Positions 9,774 through 20,930 of a stretch of 64,000 nt of DNA are shown here, piece after piece. Each line of letters begins with the position of its first letter. Position 1 is the stretch's first letter. The notes under the pieces were generated by a model. The model was not told the origin of the DNA, did no database searches, and saw only the letters and a program-made list of their open reading frames with translations. Source of the stretch: Nocardiopsis sp. YSL2 (GTDB lineage Bacteria; Actinomycetota; Actinomycetes; Streptosporangiales; Streptosporangiaceae); assembly GCF_030555055.1 (NCBI RefSeq), contig NZ_JAMOAO010000001.1, positions 434,001 through 498,000 on the forward strand. The letters are read 5' to 3'. Made by a program: the position numbers and the translations under genes.

Positions 9774-11791
9774 GTGTCTCCTCCCCCGTCAGTACTCTGC
9801 TGTCCCGCCGACCGGTCGGTGTCCCCTCCGGCGGGCCCTCCCGTCAGGTGCGCGTGCACGGCCTCCGCCAGCTTGGGGCCGATGCCCGGCACCGCCGCGA
9901 TCTCCTCGGCCGTGGCCGAGGCCAGTCGTTTCACCGAACCGAACTCCTTGATCAGCGCGGACCGGCGGGCCGGACCGAGTCCGGCCAGCTCGTCCAGGCT
10001 GCTGCCCGTGAGCGCCTTGGCCCGCATCTTGCGGTGGTAGGTGATCGCGAACCGGTGGGCCTCGTCGCGCACCCGCTGCAGCAGGTACAGGCCCTCCCCC
10101 GTCCGCGGCAGGATGACCGGGTCCTCGTCGTCGGGCAACCAGACCTCCTCCAGGCGTTTGGCCAGCCCGCACACGGCCACGTCCTCGATACCGAGCTCGT
10201 CCAGTGCCCGGCGCGCCGCCTCGGCCTGGGGCCGCGCGCCGTCCACCACCACCAGATTAGGGGGGTAGGCGAACTTGCCGGGTGAAGGCTCGGAGTCGCC
10301 GTGATGACCGGCGTGGTCGCCCGTCTCCCCCATCCGCGCCACCTCCCCGCTGCGCGAGCTCTCCTCCAGGTACCGGCGGAACCGGCGGGTGATGACCTCG
10401 TGCATGGCCGCGACGTCGTGCTGCTCGGCGCCGCCGGGCCCGCTGCCGCGGATGGCGAAGCGGCGGTACTCCGACTTGCGCGCCAGCCCGTCCTCGAACA
10501 CCACCATGGAGGCGACCACGTGCTCGCCCTGGAGGTTGGAGATGTCGTAGCACTCGATGCGCAGCGGCGCCTCCGGCAGGTCGAGCGCCTCCTGGATCTC
10601 GTTGAGGGCGCGCCCGCGCGTGCTCAGGTCGCCGGCGCGGTGGGTCTTGTGCCGGGCCAGCGACTCACGGGCGTTCTTGTCCACGGTCTCCATGAGCGCC
10701 TTCTTGTCCCCGCGCCGGGGCACCCTCAGGTCCACCGTCGAGCCCCGGTGCTCCGACAGCCACGACGCCACCGCCCCCACGTCCTCGGGGGCGTGCGAGA
10801 CGAGGACCTCGCGCGGGACGGCCGTGCCGGTCCCGGCGGTCTCGTCGGTGCCCTGCGAGGCCCCGTAGAGCTGCCCGAGGAAGGTCTCCATGAGCTCGCC
10901 CGGCCCGGCGTCGGTGACCTTGTCGACGACGTAGCCGCGCTGGCCGCGGATCCGGCCGCCGCGCACGTGGAAGATCTGCACGGCCGCCTCCAGGGGGTCG
11001 TCGGCCATGGCGATGACGTCGCAGTCGGTGGAGTCGGGCAGCACGACGGCCTGCTTCTCCAGGGCGGCCTTGAGCGCCTCGATGTCGTCGCGCAGCCGTG
11101 CGGCCCGCTCGTACTCCATCTCCTGGGCCGCCTCGGCCATCCGCCCCTCCAGCTGGCGGATGAAGCGCCCGGTGTCGCCGGCCAGGAAGGAGCAGAAGTC
11201 GTCCACGAGGTCGCGGTGCTCCTGCGGCGTGGCCCTGCCCACACAGGGGGCCACGCACTTGCCGATGTAGCCGAGCAGGCAGGGGCGCCCGCTGTTGCGG
11301 GCCCCGCGGAAGACGCCCGGGGAGCAGGTGCGCACGGGAAACACGCGCAGCAGGAGGTCGACGGTCTCACGGATGGCCCAGGCGTGGGAGTAGGGGCCGA
11401 AGTAGCGCACCCCCTTGCGTTTGGCGCCGCGCATCACCTGCACGCGCGGGAACTCCTCGTTCAGCGTGACGGCGAGGTAGGGGTAGCTCTTGTCGTCGCG
11501 GTACTTGACGTTGAAGCGGGGGTCGTACTGCTTGATCCAGGAGTACTCCAGCTGGAGCGCCTCGACCTCGGTGCCGACGATGGTCCAGTCCACGTCGGCG
11601 GCGGTGGAGACCATCTGCTGGGTGCGGGGGTGCAGCCCGGCGAAGTCGCGGAAGTAGGAGGACAGGCGCGACCGCAGGTTCTTGGCCTTGCCGACGTAGA
11701 TGACCCGGCCGGCCTGGTCCCGGAACCGGTACACACCGGGGGAGGTCGGGATGGAGCCGGGCGCCGGGCGCAGGTGAGGAGTCGCAGCCAT
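9770..11791 (-). CDS. uvrC: Excinuclease ABC subunit C
   Basis: UvrC makes both incisions in nucleotide excision repair after UvrA and UvrB mark the lesion. The 673-residue product has the GIY-YIG domain at residues about 14-95 ([26 protein letters not shown] in part), the [14 protein letters not shown] cysteine region, a UVR segment ([27 protein letters not shown] in part), the RNase H-like endonuclease domain ([20 protein letters not shown]) and a C-terminal helix-hairpin-helix pair ([17 protein letters not shown]). A short charged insertion follows RRYLEES near residue 450. It is divergent from the mscS-type gene. Confidence 0.96.
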   Translation of the reverse strand: MAATPHLRPAPGSIPTSPGVYRFRDQAGRVIYVGKAKNLRSRLSSYFRDFAGLHPRTQQMVSTAADVDWTIVGTEVEALQLEYSWIKQYDPRFNVKYRDDKSYPYLAVTLNEEFPRVQVMRGAKRKGVRYFGPYSHAWAIRETVDLLLRVFPVRTCSPGVFRGARNSGRPCLLGYIGKCVAPCVGRATPQEHRDLVDDFCSFLAGDTGRFIRQLEGRMAEAAQEMEYERAARLRDDIEALKAALEKQAVVLPDSTDCDVIAMADDPLEAAVQIFHVRGGRIRGQRGYVVDKVTDAGPGELMETFLGQLYGASQGTDETAGTGTAVPREVLVSHAPEDVGAVASWLSEHRGSTVDLRVPRRGDKKALMETVDKNARESLARHKTHRAGDLSTRGRALNEIQEALDLPEAPLRIECYDISNLQGEHVVASMVVFEDGLARKSEYRRFAIRGSGPGGAEQHDVAAMHEVITRRFRRYLEESSRSGEVARMGETGDHAGHHGDSEPSPGKFAYPPNLVVVDGARPQAEAARRALDELGIEDVAVCGLAKRLEEVWLPDDEDPVILPRTGEGLYLLQRVRDEAHRFAITYHRKMRAKALTGSSLDELAGLGPARRSALIKEFGSVKRLASATAEEIAAVPGIGPKLAEAVHAHLTGGPAGGDTDRSAGQQSTDGGGDT

Positions 11792-11958
11792 GGCGCTATT
11801 CTCCTGGGTCCCGGTGACATCTGGCCACCCGAGGCCCCGGTGTCACAGGGCACCGTCGCGCATACCTCACCTCAAACGTCACGATTGGATTTCTCCATGG
11901 TCTAGGTTGGGCGGGTACGAACCATCTGACCGACTTGACGACAAGGGGGTCCCCGACC

Positions 11959-13119
11959 GTGACCGCCCAACAATGGATCGCGCTCGGCATCGTGATCGCC
12001 CTCGCCCTGACCCTGGTGTTCGTGGTCCACTGGCTCCTGAACCACCAGCTGGGCAAGGTCTGGCCGATGGCGCGGTACCTGGTCTCGCGTTCGGCCGTCA
12101 CCGCCTACCTCGCGGCGGCCGTGGTCGGCGCCAACCTGGCGCTGCCCAGCCCCGCCGACGTCGGGTGGAGCACCTACCAGGCCATCCAGCACCTGATGCG
12201 CATCCTCATGATCGGCACGCTGACCGGTCTGGGCATCAGCCTGGCCTACGCCGCCACGGACATGATCCTGGACCGGCTGTCGGTGTCCAACGGGGACGCC
12301 GACCGCAGGGCACGCCGCTACCAGACCCAGGTCCGTCTGCTGCGCCGGGTGGTGACCTCGGTCATCGTGGTCCTGGCGATCGCCGCCATCCTGTTCACCT
12401 TCCCCCAGGTCAAGGCGCTGGGCGCCGGGCTGCTGGCCTCGGCCGGCGTCATCGGTATCGTCGCCGGTGTGGCCGCCCAGTCCACCCTGGGCAACCTCTT
12501 CGCCGGACTCCAGCTGGCCTTCAGCGACTCGCTGCGCATCGGCGACGTGGTCGTGGTCGAGGGCGAGTGGGGCCGGGTCGAGGAACTCAGCCTCGTCAAC
12601 GTCACCATCAAGATCTGGGACGAGCGCCGCCTGGTCGTCCCGGTCGCCAACTTCACCACCACCAGCTTCGAGAACTGGACCAAGCAGGGGACGGCGATCA
12701 CCGCCAAGGTGGTCCTGCCGCTGGACTGGGAGGTCCCGGTCGCCGAACTGCGCGAGGAGACCGGCCGGCTGATCACGGCCAGCCCGAACTGGGACGGGCG
12801 CAGCTGGTCCTGCCAGGTCGTGGACATCACCGAGTCCGGCGAGGTCATGGTGCGGGTGGTGGCCACCGCCGCCGACACCGGCGCGCAGTGGAACATCGCC
12901 TGCGAGATCCGCGAGCACCTCATCGGCTGGCTCGTCGAGCACTACCCCGAGTCCCTGCCGCGCCACCGCACCGAGTTCATCACCTCCGGCGAGGATTCGC
13001 CCTACGCCGCGCAGTTCCCCACCTCCGCCTTCCGGCAGAACCCGGCCGCCCGGGCGGCCGGCGGAACCCCGCGCAACGGCTCCGCCAACCCGCCCGGCGG
13101 CGACCCCGGCGAGGCCTGA
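11959..13119 (+). CDS. MscS-family mechanosensitive ion channel
   Basis: A small-conductance mechanosensitive channel homologue of 386 residues in the cytoplasmic membrane. There are N-terminal spans near residues 4-25 and 85-105, then the pore helix region with ASAGVIGIVAGVAAQ and TLGNLFAGLQLAFSDSLRIGD, leading into the beta domain with VVVEGEWGRVEELSLV and VVPVANFTTTSFENWT, and a soluble alpha/beta tail. The C-terminus is a disordered glycine/proline stretch. I start at GTG 11959, which has AAGGGGG about 9 bases upstream. A TTG at 11935 is the longer alternative. It is divergent from uvrC and convergent with the Rieske gene. Confidence 0.9.
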   Translation: MTAQQWIALGIVIALALTLVFVVHWLLNHQLGKVWPMARYLVSRSAVTAYLAAAVVGANLALPSPADVGWSTYQAIQHLMRILMIGTLTGLGISLAYAATDMILDRLSVSNGDADRRARRYQTQVRLLRRVVTSVIVVLAIAAILFTFPQVKALGAGLLASAGVIGIVAGVAAQSTLGNLFAGLQLAFSDSLRIGDVVVVEGEWGRVEELSLVNVTIKIWDERRLVVPVANFTTTSFENWTKQGTAITAKVVLPLDWEVPVAELREETGRLITASPNWDGRSWSCQVVDITESGEVMVRVVATAADTGAQWNIACEIREHLIGWLVEHYPESLPRHRTEFITSGEDSPYAAQFPTSAFRQNPAARAAGGTPRNGSANPPGGDPGEA

Positions 13120-13149
13120 GCGGCCCGCCACACCCACCGGGCACAGCAC

Positions 13150-13180
13150 GGCGCCCGGAGCGGATTCCGCTCCGGGCGCC
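13150..13180. terminator. Bidirectional terminator between mscS-type and Rieske genes
   Basis: GGCGCCCGGAGCGG and its exact complement form a 14-bp stem with a 3-base loop (att), midway between two convergent genes. It can serve both strands. Confidence 0.75.
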
Positions 13181-13209
13181 CTCGTGCGGTACCGCACCGC
13201 CGTGCGGAC

Positions 13210-13626
13210 TCAGTCCAGGATGATGTCGGTGCCGTCGATGGTGACCGTGAACCCCTGCAGCGGCTCGGTGGCCGGACCCTTGAGCGCCTCGCCGGTGGCG
13301 ACGTCGAACTCACTGCCGTGGCACAGGCAGCCGATCACCTCGTCGACCTCCTGGACCGTGCATCCGCCGTGCGTGCAGGCGGCGCTGAAGGCACGGTAGT
13401 CGCCCTCCCGCGGCTGGGTGACCACGAGCTTGCTGTCGCTGAAGACCGCCCCGCCGCCCACGGGCACGTCCGTGGTCTGGCCGACCACCTGGCCGCGCCG
13501 GATCTCCTGCGGATCGGGCGGCTCACCGCCGCAGGCGCTCACGGCGGTCACGGTCGCCGCCGCTCCCGCCGTTCCGAGCAGGCGCCGCCTGCTCACTCCG
13601 CACCCGCACGTCCTCTGACCAGACAC
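13210..13626 (-). CDS. Tat-exported Rieske [2Fe-2S] protein
   Basis: The 138-residue product begins VSGQRTCGCG and carries a twin-arginine signal, SRRRLLGTAGAAA, that ends in a lipobox-like AVSAC, so it is probably a lipoprotein exported folded with its cluster. The C-terminal Rieske domain shows ACTHGGC and CLCHGSEFD, giving the two Cys and two His ligands plus the disulfide cysteines. I start at GTG 13626, with GTGAGGAG upstream. Longer in-frame sequence to 13770 is not supported. It stands alone, so its redox partner is not shown. Many actinobacteria have such stand-alone Rieske lipoproteins of unknown partner. Confidence 0.88.
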   Translation of the reverse strand: MSGQRTCGCGVSRRRLLGTAGAAATVTAVSACGGEPPDPQEIRRGQVVGQTTDVPVGGGAVFSDSKLVVTQPREGDYRAFSAACTHGGCTVQEVDEVIGCLCHGSEFDVATGEALKGPATEPLQGFTVTIDGTDIILD

Positions 13627-13818
13627 GACAGAACGCTCCTCACCTGCACTGGGAATCACTACGTACTGTAGTAGGTGTGGTGGGGTGTCCCGTTCGGGGG
13701 TGGTGTGAGCAACGTTTCCCCGGGCCGCGCGCGATCCTGGCCGACCCACGGAGACCGGGTAGCCCGACACAGCGGAACCCCCGGCGGCCTGCCAGGGGGT
13801 TCCGCATGTTCGGTGTGG

Positions 13819-13992
13819 TTACCTCTCCGCCCGCACCCGGGTGAGCAGCGCCATCCATTCTGGGCCGGGAACCGTGAGGTACCCGAGGTCACGGTTCTGG
13901 GTGTCCCTGATGTCCGCGCCCGCGGCGTGCTCCCGAACTTCGACACACTGCCCACCGGTGCTGCTGTAGCTGGACTTGTGCCATTCATTCAT
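13819..13992 (-). CDS. DUF397 domain protein (57 aa)
   Basis: The product reads MNEWHKSSYSSTGGQC, then VEVREHAAGADIRDTQNRD and PGPEWMALLTRVRAER. W-x-KSSYS, the central NCVEV-like segment and the DS/TQ-L motif are the signature of DUF397, a family found only in actinobacteria and nearly always paired with XRE-DUF5753 regulators (WhiJ/BldB-type loci). Its ATG at 13992 overlaps the end of the upstream regulator gene by 8 bases, so the two are translationally coupled. The biochemical role is unsettled. It is thought to act with the neighbouring DNA-binding protein. Confidence 0.88.
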   Translation of the reverse strand: MNEWHKSSYSSTGGQCVEVREHAAGADIRDTQNRDLGYLTVPGPEWMALLTRVRAER

Positions 13993-14752
13993 TGCTGAGA
14001 CCTTCCAGGATTTCGCGGGACTCCCTCGCAGGCAGGGCAGATGAGAGAGCGCCCTTGACCAGCGAAGTGAGTCGGGGGTGAGACTCATCGTCATGGATGA
14101 AGTTACCGCTGATGTGGTCGGAACTTGCCGCCATCGTTCCATCCTGCAAAGTGAAGACCAGCAACGGCGACGTGATCCCGGCAAGCACAGTGCCGTCCGG
14201 CACCAGAAGCACGATCACCCTACCCGTCGCAGCCCACGACAGCAGGTGGGATGCCTGCTCCCTCTGGGTCTCTTCGCCGAACGCTCGGATGCCCAGAACG
14301 GGGAACACCGCAGTGACCGCCAGTTCCCGTAGCTGATTCAGTCTTCCGCACCGGAGCTTCACCAGGTTGTCGATCTCGTCCGTGGTCAACAGAGGTTGAC
14401 CAGCCCGGAACACCTCGCGGGCGTACGAGGGGCATTGAAGGTACCCAGGCACCAGTACAGGGGACAGGAATTCGAGGTACCGAGCCACGATCTCGATGTC
14501 GGCCAGGCCCCGCGCCCACTCAGGGAGGGTGCTGCCGCTCGCGACCAGCCTCCACGCGGCCATGAGCCGCCCCTGTGCCTGCAGGTAGTCGTCCAGGAGT
14601 TCAGCCGTTGGCCTTTGCGGTATACCGTGCCCGTTCGCCCACCTTGAAACCGAAGCAGGCGACGCCTGGATACGCGCAGCAAGCTGCTGTTGCGTCAGCC
14701 CTTGAATCTCACGGAATCTCTTCAGAAGTTCGCTGAACGGGGGGTCGGTCAT
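13985..14752 (-). CDS. XRE-family regulator with DUF5753 domain
   Basis: The 255-residue product has an N-terminal helix-turn-helix (LLKRFREIQGLTQQQLAARI, then SPASVSRWANG) and a C-terminal DUF5753 region with YLEFLSPVLVPGYLQCPSYARE, AVTAVFPVLGI and the HLLSWAA/IVLLVPDG core. WhiJ of Streptomyces has the same plan and represses development. Many genomes carry tens of such genes. I choose ATG 14752 (MTDPPFSELLKRF). GTG 14779 is a longer alternative and neither has a good Shine-Dalgarno. It is coupled to the DUF397 gene and divergent from a pair of small genes, so the 60-base divergent gap probably contains its operator. Confidence 0.88.
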   Translation of the reverse strand: MTDPPFSELLKRFREIQGLTQQQLAARIQASPASVSRWANGHGIPQRPTAELLDDYLQAQGRLMAAWRLVASGSTLPEWARGLADIEIVARYLEFLSPVLVPGYLQCPSYAREVFRAGQPLLTTDEIDNLVKLRCGRLNQLRELAVTAVFPVLGIRAFGEETQREQASHLLSWAATGRVIVLLVPDGTVLAGITSPLLVFTLQDGTMAASSDHISGNFIHDDESHPRLTSLVKGALSSALPARESREILEGLSNE

Positions 14753-14811
14753 GAGCGGAACATTACGCTCTGCTTCCACTCCGCGTCAGGCGATTGCCGG
14801 AAGATCTCACT

Positions 14812-15105
14812 GTGTGGCGACACCCGCCTGCGCCGGGTGACGCTCGGGACATGGAAGCTCTCAGGAACCTCGGTGCGGCGTTCACGCACCGGCAGATGCT
14901 GAACTACCGACGAGACGACACCCTCGTCGTCAACGACCCGTACCTTCGCCAGCAGGTCGAGATCAACGCGTACGGCCACTGGTACCGGTGGACCGGGCCG
15001 ACCGGTCAACCCCAGCACGGCGACATCCACACGCCCGGGACCACCGTCGACACGATCATCCGCCAGTACGCCGGACTCCATGTGGACTCGGGTGGCACGT
15101 CATGA
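14812..15105 (+). CDS. Hypothetical protein beside XRE regulator (97 aa)
   Basis: The frame reads MEALRNLGAAFTHRQML and later VEINAYGHWYRWTGPTGQ and VDTIIRQYAGLHV. I place the start at GTG 14812, which has GGAAG about 9 bases upstream. TTG 14794 and ATG 14851 are possible. There is no membrane segment and no motif I recognise. It is divergent from the XRE-DUF5753 gene and overlaps the next small gene by 4 bases (ATGA). Such small proteins are frequent partners of XRE/DUF397 loci, so regulation by the neighbouring repressor is a reasonable inference. Confidence 0.65.
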   Translation: MWRHPPAPGDARDMEALRNLGAAFTHRQMLNYRRDDTLVVNDPYLRQQVEINAYGHWYRWTGPTGQPQHGDIHTPGTTVDTIIRQYAGLHVDSGGTS

Positions 15106-15263
15106 CCGAGCGGCCCCGCCGGGATGTTCCCAGGGCGACGACGCTCGCCGAGTTCGCCCGCCTCGTCCAACCCAGGCGCCCCGAACCCCCTCGGCCGACC
15201 CCCACGGTTCTCCCTCCACTTCCCAGACGACGGAGTAGGTCGAAGCGCCGGGGAGAGGACTAG
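15102..15263 (+). CDS. Hypothetical basic proline-rich small protein (53 aa)
   Basis: Starting at ATG 15102, the product reads MTERPRRDVPRATTLAEFARL and ends RRRSRSKRRGED. It is proline- and arginine-rich with one short amphipathic segment (TLAEFARLVQPR). The ATGA overlap with the preceding gene argues that it is translated. Its end overlaps the convergent phosphotransferase gene by 4 bases. I do not recognise it. Confidence 0.55.
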   Translation: MTERPRRDVPRATTLAEFARLVQPRRPEPPRPTPTVLPPLPRRRSRSKRRGED

Positions 15264-16066
15264 CCCAGCAGGTCTGCCACGTGTCGTCGCAGGGGTTCCC
15301 GAAGCTGCGGGTGGAATCCCGCGCCGATCGCCGAGGAGATCCACGATGCGCAGTAGAGCTGGGCGACCAGACCGTCGTGCCCGGCCAGTTCGTCGGCGAA
15401 CTCCGACCGGACGCGCCCAGCGGTCGGCGGGTGCGCCAGTGAGTACGTGAGCAGCGACGCGGCGTCGAACCCCACAGGCGCCAGCCCGAAGCCCTCCCAG
15501 TCGAGCACGACCAGTTCAGGGGACAGGAGGTTCGCCCAGTGCCAATCGCCATGCGAGGACTCCCACCGGAGATCCGATGTGTCCAAGTCTGGGGCGACCT
15601 TGCGCACCCACCGTGCGACGTGCTCTGCCGACCGGGACGGCCCGGCGGTAGTGGAGGAGCGGATGGTTTCATGCGAGACGTGGAGGCGTTCCCACCACCG
15701 GTCGTCCACTGCCGGTTCTGTGGTGATCGCAGGCTCGGACGACACCGCCCGCTGGTCGACGTACTCGAACAGGTGCGCGCGCACCCGGACCTGCCCGTCC
15801 TCAGGGTCGGTCGCTTCCCACTCGGTGCTGTCGGCGAGCCTGGGCATAGGAACTCGTTCGGCGAGCGCCTGCGATTCTTCGATGGCATCCGCGCGCACCC
15901 ACGACGTCTCATCGCGTACGGGGGCTACCCGGAGCCAGTAGCGGGCTCCCGCGCGGGTGGCGGTGGCGGAAACGGTGGCGTCGAGCATCCCGAGCCGCCA
16001 CGAGCCGTCGAGTTCCGCACCCAGGGCCTCCAGTGCCCGGCGGCCGTGCTGGTGGGTCATCCTCAT
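15260..16066 (-). CDS. Aminoglycoside-phosphotransferase-fold kinase
   Basis: The 268-residue product has the protein-kinase-like APH fold: the catalytic motif SSHGDWHWANLL and the metal-binding VVLDWEGFGLAPVGFD near residues 175-205, then a helical C-terminus. The N-terminal lobe lacks an obvious glycine-rich loop. Substrate cannot be read from sequence. These genes in actinobacteria often act on small molecules or have unknown targets, and resistance should not be assumed. I start at ATG 16066 (MRMTHQHG). ATG 16060 is two codons in. It is convergent with the small gene pair and belongs to the accessory patch between the Rieske gene and uvrA. Confidence 0.82.
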   Translation of the reverse strand: MRMTHQHGRRALEALGAELDGSWRLGMLDATVSATATRAGARYWLRVAPVRDETSWVRADAIEESQALAERVPMPRLADSTEWEATDPEDGQVRVRAHLFEYVDQRAVSSEPAITTEPAVDDRWWERLHVSHETIRSSTTAGPSRSAEHVARWVRKVAPDLDTSDLRWESSHGDWHWANLLSPELVVLDWEGFGLAPVGFDAASLLTYSLAHPPTAGRVRSEFADELAGHDGLVAQLYCASWISSAIGAGFHPQLREPLRRHVADLLG

Positions 16067-16351
16067 GCGCGGGCTCCTCCACGGGGTCTGTCCGGGAGGC
16101 GACGGTAGGACGAGTCCGAGGACAACACCACCAACGTCATGGGCCAGTGCTCGTGCGGTTGCGGCGAGCCGATGACGGAGCCCTGCCAGGGTTCTGTGTA
16201 GGCGTCTCCGTCTGACCTTGTTGCGACTTCCTCCGGCCGGGTCTCCGGTCGGAGGCTTTGCTGCTCGGGCGGGCGTGCACGCCACGGGCAGAGAAGACGC
16301 CTCTCGCACATTCCACGTTCCCCCGGGGACCGCCGGGCGCCCCGAACACGC
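16067..16351. other. Non-coding gap upstream of the APH-fold gene
   Basis: About 285 bases between the kinase start and the uvrA terminator. Short frames cross it but none has a ribosome binding site or sensible composition. It probably contains the promoter of the kinase gene, although no clear -10/-35 pair is visible. Confidence 0.4.
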
Positions 16352-16377
16352 GTGGCCCGGCGCGGAGGCCGGGCCAC
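16352..16377 (-). terminator. Terminator hairpin after uvrA
   Basis: GTGGCCCGGC and its exact complement form a 10-bp stem with a 6-base loop (gcggag), 16 bases beyond the uvrA stop codon. Confidence 0.7.
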
Positions 16378-16392
16378 ACCGCGGACGGGGTG

Positions 16393-19227
<2,835 letters not shown>

Positions 19228-19441
19228 CGAGTAGGACATCCTTCGGCTTGGGCGCACAGGAGACGGGCCGCGTCACGCGACGTCGGCTGGACCCGTGTGT
19301 CTTCGCGGTGTGGCGGTCGAAGGCCTCCGGCGGCCGCGCAGGGCCGCGGATCCGGGCCGTTGAGGGGCGCGGTCACAGCCGTCCGCCACCCCGTCCGACA
19401 AGACTAACGACCACCGACGTCGGTTTCTTCCAACACGGGAA

Positions 19442-19483
19442 AGTGGTGGTGCCCCGACGGCTGAGCGCCGGAACACCACCACT
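19442..19483 (-). terminator. Long hairpin after terC, overlapping the uvrA promoter
   Basis: AGTGGTGGTG pairs with CACCACCACT (10 bp), and inside it CCGGCG pairs with CGTCGG around a 6-base loop, with a 2-by-2 internal loop between the stems. On the minus strand it is followed by TTTCCC. It sits 76 bases after the terC stop and so probably ends terC transcription. Its first arm overlaps the proposed uvrA -10 box. A separate 12-bp palindrome, ACCGACGTCGGT, lies at 19413-19424. Confidence 0.6.
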
Positions 19484-19502
19484 ATAGACGAACACGTGTT
19501 CG
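19481..19502 (-). promoter_or_regulatory. uvrA promoter with LexA (SOS) box
   Basis: CGAACACGTGTTCG at 19489-19502 is a perfect 14-bp palindrome that fits the actinobacterial/Gram-positive LexA operator CGAAC-N4-GTTCG. Two bases downstream on the minus strand is TATAGT at 19481-19486, a good -10 box. No good -35 is seen, but the operator would lie between -35 and -10, the normal place for LexA repression. The gene controlled is uvrA, a classical SOS gene, with a leader of roughly 250 bases. Confidence 0.75.
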
Positions 19503-19558
19503 ATTCGGGCTGTTTTCGGGAGACGACTTCGAGGCCCCGCACCGGGAGCCGTCCGGTA

Positions 19559-20584
19559 TCAGGAGCGGTCGGCCGTGGTGTCCCTTTCCCGCGCGGCCTC
19601 CACCGCGGCACGGCGCCGATCGTCCACCCAGGACTTGACCAGGCTGCCGACGATGGTGACCGTCATGACACCGATGATGACCGTCAGCGAGGCGCCGATC
19701 CCGATGTCGATCACGTGGACACCGTTCTCGTGCAGGGCGTGCAGGATCATCTTCACACCGATGAACAGCATGATCGCCGACAGGCCCCAGCTGATGTAGG
19801 CCAGGCGGTCCATCAGGCCCGCCAGCAGGAAGTACAGCTGGCGCAGGCCCAGCAGCGCGAAGGCGTTCGCCGTGAACACGATGTAGGCGTCCTGGGTCAG
19901 ACCGAAGATCGCCGGAATGGAGTCGACGGCGAAGACCAGGTCGATGACACCGATGGCGACGATGACCATGAGCATCGGAGTGACGTGCAGGCGCTGGTCC
20001 AGGCGCACGAACATGTGCGCGCCGTGGTAGTCCTCCGTCACCGGGAAGAACCGGCCGACCAGCTTCACCGCCGGGTTCTGGGTGTAGTCGGTCTGGTGCT
20101 CATCGCCCTTGACGTGGTCGCGGACGATCTTGTACCCGGTGTAGATCAGGAAGGCGCCGAAGAGGTAGAAGACCTCGCTCCAGGCGTTGATGACCTGCGC
20201 GCCCAGGACGATGAAGACACCGCGCATGACCAGCGCGATGACGATACCGATGAGCAGGACCTCGTGCTGGTACTTCTTGGGCACCGCGAAGGCGCCCATG
20301 AGCAGGTAGAACACGAAGAGGTTGTCGATGCTCAGGCTCTTCTCGGTAATGAACCCGGCGAAGTACTCGGCTCCTGCGGCCGAACCGCCGAAGTACATCA
20401 CCCCGAAGCCGAAGACGATGGCGATGCCGATGTAGAAGGCCGCCCACCAGGCCGCCTGGCGGACCCCGAACTCCTTGGGGCCGCTCTTCTTGCTCCAGGG
20501 GTGGTCGACGATGGCCAGGTCGATGACCAGGATCACGACCATGGCACCGATCGTGGCAGCCCAGACCCACAAGGGAACGTTCAC
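19559..20584 (-). CDS. terC: TerC-family membrane protein (likely manganese exporter)
   Basis: TerC/Alx/YkoY proteins are integral membrane proteins now linked to manganese efflux and metalation of exported proteins. The 341-residue product has about nine membrane spans, beginning VPLWVWAATIGAMVVILVI, with the conserved acidic membrane motifs SLSIDNLFVFYLLM and IDLVFAVDSIPAIFGLTQD that are expected to bind metal. Start is GTG 20584, with GGAGGAG 9 bases upstream. The upstream leader contains a yybP-ykoY manganese riboswitch, which strongly supports the manganese role over tellurite resistance. Confidence 0.93.
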   Translation of the reverse strand: MNVPLWVWAATIGAMVVILVIDLAIVDHPWSKKSGPKEFGVRQAAWWAAFYIGIAIVFGFGVMYFGGSAAGAEYFAGFITEKSLSIDNLFVFYLLMGAFAVPKKYQHEVLLIGIVIALVMRGVFIVLGAQVINAWSEVFYLFGAFLIYTGYKIVRDHVKGDEHQTDYTQNPAVKLVGRFFPVTEDYHGAHMFVRLDQRLHVTPMLMVIVAIGVIDLVFAVDSIPAIFGLTQDAYIVFTANAFALLGLRQLYFLLAGLMDRLAYISWGLSAIMLFIGVKMILHALHENGVHVIDIGIGASLTVIIGVMTVTIVGSLVKSWVDDRRRAAVEAARERDTTADRS

Positions 20585-20595
20585 GGGTGGATTCT

Positions 20596-20646
20596 CCTCC
20601 GGTAGGCGCGCGCGGACGTAGTGCGCGCACGATCGAGTACCGGAGG
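20596..20646 (-). promoter_or_regulatory. Riboswitch expression platform: SD sequester for terC
   Basis: CCTCCGGTA (20638-20646), which includes the 3' strand of aptamer stem P1, is exactly complementary to TACCGGAGG (20596-20604), which contains the terC Shine-Dalgarno GGAGG. The two pairings, P1 or SD-masking, exclude each other. Metal binding that stabilises P1 would therefore free the ribosome site and turn terC translation on. GCGCGC repeats between the two strands could form the loop-closing stem. Confidence 0.7.
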
Positions 20647-20770
20647 TCTCTCCCGCCCGAGCCGACCGGGCTCGGACCGACGGAACCGGGAGTACGTCGT
20701 TGTCCTCCGTGATGACGGCACCGTCGCGACAGGGATACTCCCCTCACGTGACATGCAAGGATACCGGTAC
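20637..20770 (-). promoter_or_regulatory. yybP-ykoY (manganese) riboswitch aptamer upstream of terC
   Basis: Read on the minus strand, the leader contains the family signatures in order: GGGGAGTA (20736-20743), GTCATCAC, a GC-rich hairpin (CCGAGCCCGGTCGGCTCGGGC region) and GGGAGAGACC (ending near 20647). Closing stem P1 is GTACCGG (20764-20770) with CCGGTAC (20637-20643). The conserved GGGGAGTA and GAGAGACC loops are those that form the two-metal site in this class. Position directly before a TerC gene is the commonest setting for this riboswitch. Confidence 0.85.
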
Positions 20771-20930
20771 CTTCCGCCGATCGGCCCATACCGGAACCCC
20801 ACCAAGCATGCCAGCAGAATCCTCTCCAGGGAAGTCACCGCCACGGTGGCGTTCACCGCACCCGGGCGTTACAGACCCGCTACCGCCAGGACACACTCCG
20901 TAGGCACCGGGCCGGCGCCGGCGGCGCCAC

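Noticed and set aside
15260..16066. Aminoglycoside resistance gene
   Set aside because: The APH fold is clear, but no residue pattern ties it to a drug, and the family has many other substrates.
19413..19424. 12-bp palindrome ACCGACGTCGGT in the uvrA leader
   Set aside because: It is perfect but has no recognised protein consensus and no gene following it on the plus strand. It is only noted.
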